From a virus, in the IMG/VR virus record IMGVR_UViG_3300021375_001117, positions 1 through 52,778 of that record: a stretch of 52,778 nt of DNA. The stretch is one strand, 5' to 3'. Of the stretch, positions 31,331 through 38,109 are shown in pieces (within the stretch, counting starts at the first letter, position 1; every line of letters begins with the position of its first letter). The translations under genes and the position numbers were made by a program. Under the pieces are notes generated by a model, which saw nothing but the letters and a program-made list of their open reading frames with translations, had not been told where the DNA came from and ran no database searches.

Positions 31331-32093
31331 GTATTTTGCTGTTAAAATCATTAACTATGTGTTTAATTATTTTATGATTTACAGTAGGCCCTTGATGTGT
31401 TGTGTCTCTCGCTCTATTTTTTCTGTCCCAAAAGTATTTCTCGCCTACGATGTCTATAAGAAAAGGAATTTTTAGATGTGTAGCAACAAGTTCATCAACT
31501 GAATAATGTAACACAGGACAATCGAAATAAGAATCAATTAATTGCTTACACCAATTTGTATAAAAATGTGATGTAGCATAATCTTGTGACAGTTGCTCGA
31601 ATAATATTCTCTCATCATCTACTGACCATTTACCTATATTTCTTTGTGTGTCGTCATCTTTGAACAATGTAAAACGTGTAGGATATGTCATACAGTTTAT
31701 TACTGCTTTGGGTTTTATACCCTTTGAGTGTAGTATCTCACAATTTTTTACAGTGAACCAATTACTCACAGCAGGCATTCCTAAATTTATACTGGGTATG
31801 CCTGTTTGGGCAGTAAACATAGATGTCATAGTGTCACTATCGTCAACTCCTACTCCATAGACCCAACTGCAACCAAAAAACAAAACACTATTTTTCCAAT
31901 CACAATCTTCGAACTCTTTTGCTCTATAGCCTTGACTATTCAAAGTATAAGAGACTTTTTTGCCTAACCATTCCCAATTAGGGACTGCCTTATTTTTAAA
32001 CAGATAATTTTCCGTATTGTCATTACTGTCAAACGGAAACACACCTGGGTATTGGTTATGACTCGTGGATTTGCATAAAGCAGGGAATAACAT
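31326..32093 (-). CDS. SGNH/GDSL hydrolase-like protein
   Basis: 255 residues. FFGCSWVYGVGVDDSDT near 72 replaces the GDSxxxG block (nucleophile Ser kept), NLGMPAVSNW near 100 supplies the second-block Gly/Asn, and RDTTHQGP near 228 the DxxH triad end. SGNH enzymes deacylate or deacetylate esters, often on carbohydrates or capsules. A late gene beside terminase; may modify host surface polysaccharide or a virion part (inference). No signal peptide. Confidence 0.7.
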   Translation of the reverse strand: MLFPALCKSTSHNQYPGVFPFDSNDNTENYLFKNKAVPNWEWLGKKVSYTLNSQGYRAKEFEDCDWKNSVLFFGCSWVYGVGVDDSDTMTSMFTAQTGIPSINLGMPAVSNWFTVKNCEILHSKGIKPKAVINCMTYPTRFTLFKDDDTQRNIGKWSVDDERILFEQLSQDYATSHFYTNWCKQLIDSYFDCPVLHYSVDELVATHLKIPFLIDIVGEKYFWDRKNRARDTTHQGPTVNHKIIKHIVNDFNSKIR

Positions 32094-32099
32094 AAATGT

Positions 32100-32107
32100 T
32101 ATTTATT
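32100..32107 (-). promoter_or_regulatory. Late promoter, near-leaderless
   Basis: AATAAATA, 6 bp, ATG at 32093 (minus strand). Spacing is one longer than in the others. Confidence 0.6.
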
Positions 32108-33326
32108 GGCTTTTGTAACTGTCTCTTAAATAATTGAGTAGTGCTTTTTTATTAGTACCATAAGGATCAAAAGGTTTTTCTCCTTGCTCTGGTTGAGTAA
32201 CTGTTATTGCAACAGGCTCTGCCATTACTTCGCCGTCTGGTCCGTTATCTACTTCTCCATCTGAATGTGGAGACATTTCTTTTGGTAGGTCGTGTCCAAT
32301 TAATGCAAGTAAACGTTTCATTTCTTCCATAGAATCTGCACTTGCTTCTATGCTAACTGACCCTGTGTCTGAGGATTTTTCTTTTCTGAAGTGAACACTT
32401 TCCTTGTCACCTTCTGATGCATCACAGCAGGCTTCTTCTAAACCTGCTAATTTTTTTAAGTTGTTTATTTCTTCATTCATATCTATACTCTCATTTTGAT
32501 TATCGAAAAGTGGCAAACTTTCAATTGAATTATATTTCTTTAGTTTAGGATCATTTTCCTTTATAAAATCTTCTACTCTTTGCAACATCTGTTTTGTGTG
32601 TGCAAATCCTCTGTTATAAAGAAAGTTCACAATAAATCTTTCGTCATCTGTTATTTTATACTCTGCTGGTATGCCTCCGAAAGTGTTATCATTCAATAAA
32701 TTTTTAGCATTATCTTTAATCTTTGCCCAAAACTTTTCTTGTTTGTCTTGTTGCATAACTGAGTTAAATTCATCTGTAAAATGTTCCCAGACTCTTTGTA
32801 ATTGCATTTCATCTGTGATTGGTTCAAGACTAGGAACTCCGTAACCGCCTGACATACGTTGTTCTTCTTCTCTTGCTTTATTAGTATCTACTACAAATCT
32901 TAAAAAATTATCTGCAACTGGCATAGTTGAAAGATATTGGAAGTCTGGAATAGGTGCTTCTGTGAGTTCGTTACTTTCCATAGGAACATCTATGTCTGCT
33001 TCAGCAAACATTTCGTCTGCATCTTCTTGTGCTTGTTCTAATGCTTCTTCGTGTTCGGCACCGCCTGGTTTGATTTGTTCGTTTGCAAACTCATCATCTA
33101 TTTTTGCTAGACTATTTTCACTGCCTAGTTCATCAAAGTGTGCTTCTAAACTGTCTGGGATAACTTTTAAACCGTAAAAGCCGCCTAATCCACCAGCATC
33201 AATGTCGCCGTCTGATCCTACAACTTCTGCTGTATAACTTATTTCTCCGTCCACGGTGTTACCGTCATCGCCAGTAAACATATATTCTACAATGCCTTTA
33301 TACTCTTCACCTGGCATTGGATTCAT
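32103..33326 (-). CDS. Hypothetical acidic structural-type protein, 407 aa
   Basis: Not assigned. Acidic, with Gly/Asp-rich start (VGSDGDIDAGGLGGFYGLK), a helical middle, the motif EINNLKKLAGLEEACCD near 285 and an acidic linker near the end. The KLAGL motif also occurs in the gene at 27775-29724. ATG has AGGA upstream and follows the stop of the next gene by one base. Possibly a head-associated or internal protein (inference from neighbours gp16/gp17). Confidence 0.55.
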   Translation of the reverse strand: MNPMPGEEYKGIVEYMFTGDDGNTVDGEISYTAEVVGSDGDIDAGGLGGFYGLKVIPDSLEAHFDELGSENSLAKIDDEFANEQIKPGGAEHEEALEQAQEDADEMFAEADIDVPMESNELTEAPIPDFQYLSTMPVADNFLRFVVDTNKAREEEQRMSGGYGVPSLEPITDEMQLQRVWEHFTDEFNSVMQQDKQEKFWAKIKDNAKNLLNDNTFGGIPAEYKITDDERFIVNFLYNRGFAHTKQMLQRVEDFIKENDPKLKKYNSIESLPLFDNQNESIDMNEEINNLKKLAGLEEACCDASEGDKESVHFRKEKSSDTGSVSIEASADSMEEMKRLLALIGHDLPKEMSPHSDGEVDNGPDGEVMAEPVAITVTQPEQGEKPFDPYGTNKKALLNYLRDSYKSQ

Positions 33327-33327
33327 T

Positions 33328-34065
33328 TTACTTTATTCCTGATAACTTTTGAAGTATTAGATTAAAATCTTCTATACTTTCTGCTTTAACTTGTACAGGT
33401 GCTGATACCTGCTTATCCTCAGAGTCTTTTTTAGATTTAATTTTTAATTGTTTCTCTGCTTGTCTTTTTTCTGTTTCTTTCTCTTTATCTTTTTTAGCAT
33501 CTTTTTTGGCTTCTGATTCTGCTCTTGCGGCAGATATAGCCTGGTTTACTACTTCTGCTGGAGATTGTCCAGTATCTTTAGCAGTATTCCACATAATTTT
33601 TGCTTTACCTTGGAAACTATTTCTAATTTCTGGTGTAATACCTCTTGCGTCTGCTGTTCTTAGAGCGTCATTAATAGCAAGGTTAAGTGAAGCAGATGTA
33701 TGTTTAGTTTCTTTTTCTTCGATAGGCTCTTCGTTGTTCTCTGCACTATTCATCATTTGATCCTTGTGCATTTGTTGGTCTTGTCGTTGAAGTCTCATAA
33801 CATCGCCCATTCCGCCTTCTATATATCTCAGCAATAAACTCAAAGGCTCTTTTAATGCACCTGATAAGTTTGATGGGATGGCTTTTCCTGCCATTGCGTG
33901 TTCTATTCCTCTTTTAGCATACATTGTTTTCTGAGCATCGTCGCCCATTAACTTTCTCAATGCCGCTAATTGTCCACCGCTTAGTTCTGGAATATCTGAG
34001 GTTGTAGTAGTACTATCTACTGTTGGCTCTTCAGTTATTGATTTGTCAAATTCGTCTATCCTCAT
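33328..34065 (-). CDS. Hypothetical protein with Lys/Glu-rich coiled coil, 245 aa
   Basis: N-terminal half with LSGGQLAALRKLMGDDAQ near 29, then HTSASLNLAINDALRTAD, then a 45-residue Lys/Glu/Ala-rich helix (KKDAKKDKEKETEKRQAEKQ), ending SIEDFNLILQKLSGIK. Overlaps the upstream gene by ATGA. No function recognised; composition resembles scaffold or internal head proteins. Confidence 0.55.
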   Translation of the reverse strand: MRIDEFDKSITEEPTVDSTTTTSDIPELSGGQLAALRKLMGDDAQKTMYAKRGIEHAMAGKAIPSNLSGALKEPLSLLLRYIEGGMGDVMRLQRQDQQMHKDQMMNSAENNEEPIEEKETKHTSASLNLAINDALRTADARGITPEIRNSFQGKAKIMWNTAKDTGQSPAEVVNQAISAARAESEAKKDAKKDKEKETEKRQAEKQLKIKSKKDSEDKQVSAPVQVKAESIEDFNLILQKLSGIK

Positions 34066-34793
34066 TTTGTTAATCCTTGATTTATCTCAACATACTTAGG
34101 CTCTGGACCATAGTTGTGTTGACGTTGCAGAATATCCATAAGTGGTTTTAAGTTATCACCCATAAGTTCATCCTTAGTAGGATATGAACTGTAATACTCT
34201 GATCCTCTGCTGTCTTTTAATGCTTGGATCTTTTTCATCATTTCTTGATTTAATTCAATACCATATAAACTTAGGTCATCAACTAATATTTGATTAATCT
34301 TTTCATACCCTAAACTTTCGCCTTTTGCTTTGGCATCAGCATTTTCTAATTCGTAATGTGATTGTTCCTCTTTGTTTAACTCTGCATCTTCTTCGCTAAC
34401 AGTTCTTCCTTCATCGTTTTCCATTCTGTCTGCTTCTACTTCGTCAACATTTGTTCGAGGACTATCAACTTGTTGTACTATGATTTGCTCTGGGTTTATA
34501 CCAAAGTCTAATGCTAATAGTACTTCTAATAATCTTTCATTGATTGGGTATTTTAGTACAACATCTGTACTGCATACTTCTACAGGACCATCTAAAGGTC
34601 TGTTTTTAAAATCAATTGGGTTCTTTTGTATTGGAGTTCTCTTCCAATCTGATGCACTTTCAAATTGATATTTTGCTAGACTTCTTTCTAACAAGTTCAT
34701 ATCATCTGCTGTACACTCCATTGCAAACTTGATTCTGTATGCAATAGTCTTACTAAAACTTTCGCTTAGTATTTGTTTAAAATTTCTAGTCAT
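34062..34793 (-). CDS. Hypothetical protein, 243 aa
   Basis: Begins MTRNFKQILSESFSKTIAYR; an alpha/beta N-terminal part (CSTDVVLKYPINERLLEVL, NPEQIIVQQVDSPR) and a charged C-terminal part (EEDAELNKEEQSHYELENAD). Not assigned. It heads a leadered late unit (GATAAATA, CGGAG) containing this gene and the two downstream. Virion role is possible only by position. Confidence 0.58.
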   Translation of the reverse strand: MTRNFKQILSESFSKTIAYRIKFAMECTADDMNLLERSLAKYQFESASDWKRTPIQKNPIDFKNRPLDGPVEVCSTDVVLKYPINERLLEVLLALDFGINPEQIIVQQVDSPRTNVDEVEADRMENDEGRTVSEEDAELNKEEQSHYELENADAKAKGESLGYEKINQILVDDLSLYGIELNQEMMKKIQALKDSRGSEYYSSYPTKDELMGDNLKPLMDILQRQHNYGPEPKYVEINQGLTK

Positions 34794-34813
34794 ATCTAAA
34801 ACTCCGTATAAAC

Positions 34814-35296
34814 TTATTTATCATCTTTGTTGATAAATTTGAGTAAGTCGTTCCTATTAAAAATCTGTTGATTTGGGTTATTTGCTTGGTCTGGATCCAA
34901 GTCTTGGTCAAGTTTTTGTCTTTTAAGTTGTAAGTCTACCATTTTTAATTTCTTATCTATCTTGGTACTTTTGCTGTCTAATGCTACTTTTAGCATATTT
35001 GCGGCGTTATCAAATATTCTTCCTGCGTGTACATCCTGTACATTCATACCTAATCGCATAAGTTCTTCATAACTTTCCAGAGCCTTACTAGCAATATCAT
35101 CTAACTCTACATCTGCATTTGTAAGTCCTTTGACTTGTGGTAATGCTTCGTTAATACGGTCTGCTATGTCTAAAGCATCGTCTACTTCTTGTTTAGTCGC
35201 AGGAAGTTCAACAACTTCTTGTTCAACAACTTCTGCTTTTTCTGTTACCTCTTCTATAGGAGGTAAATTAAATTCTTCTTCTAATCTTTTTGTCAT
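34814..35296 (-). CDS. 16: Terminase small subunit gp16
   Basis: 160 residues, helical. Residues 70-135 carry the gp16 core: ALESYEELMRLGMNVQDVHA then GRIFDNAANMLKVALDSKST and KKLKMVDLQLKRQKLDQD, which closely follows the T4-like pattern. It recognises DNA and regulates gp17. Acidic N-terminus and polar C-terminus are variable. ATG overlaps the stop of the gp4-like gene. Confidence 0.87.
   Translation of the reverse strand: MTKRLEEEFNLPPIEEVTEKAEVVEQEVVELPATKQEVDDALDIADRINEALPQVKGLTNADVELDDIASKALESYEELMRLGMNVQDVHAGRIFDNAANMLKVALDSKSTKIDKKLKMVDLQLKRQKLDQDLDPDQANNPNQQIFNRNDLLKFINKDDK
34815..34822 (-). promoter_or_regulatory. Late promoter with short leader
   Basis: GATAAATA on the minus strand; +1 A at 34809; leader of 16 bases with CGGAG before ATG at 34793. 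It lies inside the 3' end of gp16. Confidence 0.62.
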
Positions 35297-35739
35297 TTTC
35301 TTTTTCTTTTACCTGCGTTAGCAAACATATGACTTTCATTTAACACTCTAAAGTGTATGCCTTTACGTTTACACCACTCGTGAGCGGCTTTCCATTTTGC
35401 GGCATTTAAAACAACACTTGCCTTTTGAGATTGACTTCTTGCACTCTCCATTGTTGTTTGGGCACCTGGTTTAATTTCTATAACCTCAATCTTGGTACTA
35501 CCTTTCTTGTCTTTGTATTTAATCGAAAAGTCTGGAACATACACCGTAAACTTGCCCGTCATTGGATTTTGATATGGTATTTTTAAGTTCTCACTTGCCC
35601 ATTCGAGTACATAAGGATGGTCATCGCACATACGCATAAAGGCTAATTCCCAACTACTTCTGTAATAAGGATTCTTTTTGCCTACAAATTTTTGTGGATT
35701 TTTAGGAGTGTAAACACCTTGTGCAAATTTATTTGCCAT
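35293..35739 (-). CDS. 4: Head completion protein gp4 (nuclease-like fold)
   Basis: 148 residues, as T4 gp4. Seen: YRSSWELAFMRMCDDHPYV near 26, YVPDFSIKY near 67, KIEVIEIKPG near 82 (PD...ExK-type signature) and AAKWKAAHEWCKRKGIHFRV near 112. Protein gp4 (50/65) finishes DNA-filled heads before tail joining; the nuclease-like residues are characteristic of the family. Upstream AAGGGG ribosome site. Confidence 0.88.
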   Translation of the reverse strand: MANKFAQGVYTPKNPQKFVGKKNPYYRSSWELAFMRMCDDHPYVLEWASENLKIPYQNPMTGKFTVYVPDFSIKYKDKKGSTKIEVIEIKPGAQTTMESARSQSQKASVVLNAAKWKAAHEWCKRKGIHFRVLNESHMFANAGKRKRK

Positions 35740-35742
35740 AAG

Positions 35743-36159
35743 TTACCCCTTAATTAATTTAGACACTTCAGTTGGTGTTATTGTACTCTCTACTATTTGA
35801 ACGTTTTTATCTCTTTTGGCGTTGATAATCTCTTTGCCTAATTCTGTAAGTACTATGGCATTGTTTACAATGTTATAAGTGTCTGTGAGTTGTTTTTTAT
35901 TTTCCAGAGTACCTTCTTTTAATGTTTCTACAGTTGCTCTTGCTGTTTTTTCAGAGTAACCATTTGTAACAAATGCATCAATAGTTTGATTCATTTGATT
36001 TATATTGGGAATAGGTTCGTTAAAAAAGTTTTCGTCTAATAAGTCTTTACTGGTTTTTTGTACCTGTAATTTCTCACCTGTAATACTTACTTGCTTGTAA
36101 TGGTGATTCTTTTTAATTATTTTGCTGTCTACACCAAAGTTATTAAATATTTCTGACAT
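35743..36159 (-). CDS. Hypothetical protein, 138 aa
   Basis: Helical, polar protein (FVTNGYSEKTARATVETLKE; NAIVLTELGKEIINAKRDKN) between gp4 and the gp54-like baseplate gene. Not recognised. A GGTGG site precedes ATG. Position suggests head or baseplate assembly. Confidence 0.58.
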   Translation of the reverse strand: MSEIFNNFGVDSKIIKKNHHYKQVSITGEKLQVQKTSKDLLDENFFNEPIPNINQMNQTIDAFVTNGYSEKTARATVETLKEGTLENKKQLTDTYNIVNNAIVLTELGKEIINAKRDKNVQIVESTITPTEVSKLIKG

Positions 36160-36161
36160 AG

Positions 36162-37340
36162 TTACCCACCAAACAGTTTATCATTAATTTTATTATTTAC
36201 TTTAGCAGTTGTTTCTGCAAATTCACTTTCCAGTCTATCATTGGCTATTTGCCCTGCACTAAGTATTGCCGCACCTATTGTGGAGTCGTATAGTCTTTCA
36301 AAGAAACTTCTGCCTTCAAAATCTCCTGGCTCGACACTTGTTACATCTGGATTAACAAGTCCTTTGTTGGGTTGTAACTGTTGAGATGTTCTAGAAGCAC
36401 TTGCGACTTTCTTTTGTGATTCATTATTAAGGCCTTTAATTGCACCTGCTCCTGGTGTGTTATCATTACTACCAAAAAGAATACCTTTGATAAAATCATT
36501 TATTCCATTAGTAACACCATCTATAAAATCTTCTACTAATCCTCCTATGCCTCCTTCTAAGCCTCCTACTTGTCTAAAAAGTAAGTTGCCAACTGGATCG
36601 AATATAGGAGCAAAACGTTCTTTTTCAAAATCGTCCATCTGAACTTCAAACTCTGGACTTATTAGAACTTTTTCAAAACTAAAATCTAGTTGTAGTTCTT
36701 GTAATTCACTGCTTGAATAATCATTAGCACTTTGAGTAAAACTGTTAAGTGTAGGGTTTATAAAATGTGTTACTGATACTTTACCACCTGAGTATTTGTA
36801 AAAGTCTATCCTGTCTATAAGATACTTGTCTCTGTGTATATCTAAACCTGCTGAGCCTGGATTCCATAATCCATTATTACTGGCGTTTTGGTCAGCCATA
36901 GGTAATGTTGTATCCAAGTCTTGTTTGAATCCGTTTAGTTCGTCTGAGTATCCTCTTCCATCCATATAATGATAATTGTGATATATAGATAAAAATCTCA
37001 TCCAATTGTCGTGAATATCATCGTGAACCGTTAATGCCAAGTTACCATACTCCAACCCTGTCTGAGAGATACGTTTTCTGTTGTATTGATTTAGTACTTG
37101 GTTTCTATATGTGATTTGCGGAAACTGAAAAGTTTTAATTAAGTTGCTTAACTTAAAATGTTCGCTAATATCTAAATTTAAAATACCATAGTTAGGTATC
37201 ACATTGACGAAGTATGCGAAACTTTGTCTGGGAGGTGTTCCGCCACCGTTTCTAAAATGTGTGCCTAATTGGGTTTGTGCGTGACGGGGGCCTGCTAAAT
37301 AGGCCCCTGTGCTTACATTGTGCCTAGACCTGAACTCCAT
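36162..37340 (-). CDS. Baseplate tail-tube initiator, gp54-like
   Basis: 392 residues. The N-terminal 250 look like the tail-tube fold of T4 gp54/gp48: FAYFVNVIPNYGILNLD, FQFPQITYRNQVLNQYNRKR, LALTVHDDIHDNWMRFLSIY, VSVTHFINPTLNSF, LQLDFSFEKVLISPEF. Then a Gly-rich hydrophobic stretch (GGLEGGIGGLVEDFIDG) as in gp54. It would sit on top of the baseplate and start tube polymerisation by gp19, encoded just upstream. gp48 is the alternative. Confidence 0.6.
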   Translation of the reverse strand: MEFRSRHNVSTGAYLAGPRHAQTQLGTHFRNGGGTPPRQSFAYFVNVIPNYGILNLDISEHFKLSNLIKTFQFPQITYRNQVLNQYNRKRISQTGLEYGNLALTVHDDIHDNWMRFLSIYHNYHYMDGRGYSDELNGFKQDLDTTLPMADQNASNNGLWNPGSAGLDIHRDKYLIDRIDFYKYSGGKVSVTHFINPTLNSFTQSANDYSSSELQELQLDFSFEKVLISPEFEVQMDDFEKERFAPIFDPVGNLLFRQVGGLEGGIGGLVEDFIDGVTNGINDFIKGILFGSNDNTPGAGAIKGLNNESQKKVASASRTSQQLQPNKGLVNPDVTSVEPGDFEGRSFFERLYDSTIGAAILSAGQIANDRLESEFAETTAKVNNKINDKLFGG

Positions 37341-37361
37341 TAAGTTGCTCTTGGTCTAAAA

Positions 37362-37982
37362 TTAAACGCCTGTACCAGGTGTAGTTGGTAAAGGTGCCGC
37401 TATTGGGAATGGATCTCCTGCTTGTACTTTTCCGCCTAATGTATTAGGCCCTGCAACGTGAACAGCATTATCGTATCTGATTTGCATATCAACTGTGACT
37501 GGCTCACTTGTTGAGTAGTCGTGTTCGCTGTAGTTAGTATTAATTAGGAAACAACCTTCTAGTTCCCATTGCTCAGTTGCTTCTGCGTTAGAGCCATCTA
37601 ATACCTGAATTAACATATCAAATTTATAGTCTGATCCTGATATTGCTGATGTTTGTTCAAAGTGGTTTAACTGTCTTTGGACTTGCTGTCCAACTAAAGC
37701 GGAAACTTGGTTAGTAATATCATCCCTTATAATGAGTGATACTGGTTCCCAAGTATGCTTACCTTGAACGTATGCTCTAGAGTTATAACTGTCAATGGTT
37801 ACTTCTTCATAGCCTAATGTAGGTCTTGTTACACTAACAACATTACTTGTTAGTTCGTCAGATCTACCACCGGCTCCAAAACCTGTCATTATGACTCTAA
37901 ATCTATAACGTAATTTTGGTTGGAGGATTCCCAGACGATTACCATCAATTGGTACACCGAATTTATCCTTTGTTACTGCCAT
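37362..37982 (-). CDS. 19: Tail tube protein gp19
   Basis: 206 residues. PKLRYRFRVIMTGFGAGG near 24, VVSVTRPTLGYEEVTIDSYN near 48, TWEPVSLIIRDDITNQV near 76, EGCFLINTNYSEHDYSTSEP near 143 and VDMQIRYDNAVH are typical of T4-like tube proteins. Polymerises as hexamer rings inside the sheath. Highly expressed: leadered late promoter, 5' hairpin, strong CTAGGAG site. Confidence 0.93.
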   Translation of the reverse strand: MAVTKDKFGVPIDGNRLGILQPKLRYRFRVIMTGFGAGGRSDELTSNVVSVTRPTLGYEEVTIDSYNSRAYVQGKHTWEPVSLIIRDDITNQVSALVGQQVQRQLNHFEQTSAISGSDYKFDMLIQVLDGSNAEATEQWELEGCFLINTNYSEHDYSTSEPVTVDMQIRYDNAVHVAGPNTLGGKVQAGDPFPIAAPLPTTPGTGV

Positions 37983-37998
37983 TTCTTTTTCTCCTAGG

Positions 37999-38016
37999 AA
38001 GAACTTAAATGTTCTT
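37999..38016 (-). promoter_or_regulatory. 5' leader hairpin of the tube mRNA
   Basis: AAGAAC / GTTCTT stem, 6-base loop, about 6 bases after the predicted start site and directly before CCTAGGAG. Confidence 0.5.
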
Positions 38017-38027
38017 ATATATGCAAT

Positions 38028-38035
38028 TATTTATC
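38028..38035 (-). promoter_or_regulatory. Late promoter of gp19 with leader
   Basis: GATAAATA on the minus strand; predicted +1 A at 38022; 40-base leader. Confidence 0.75.
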
Positions 38036-38046
38036 TTATTTCACTC

Positions 38047-38078
38047 AAAAAAAAGCGGCACCTATTAAGTACCGCTTT
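38047..38078 (-). terminator. Intrinsic terminator after the tail sheath gene
   Basis: On the minus strand AAAGCGGTACTT / AGGTGCCGCTTT form an 11-bp stem followed by eight T. Lies between gp18 and the gp19 promoter. Confidence 0.9.
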
Positions 38079-38109
38079 AATTGTTACTCCTACTGTAACT
38101 TTTTAAGTC

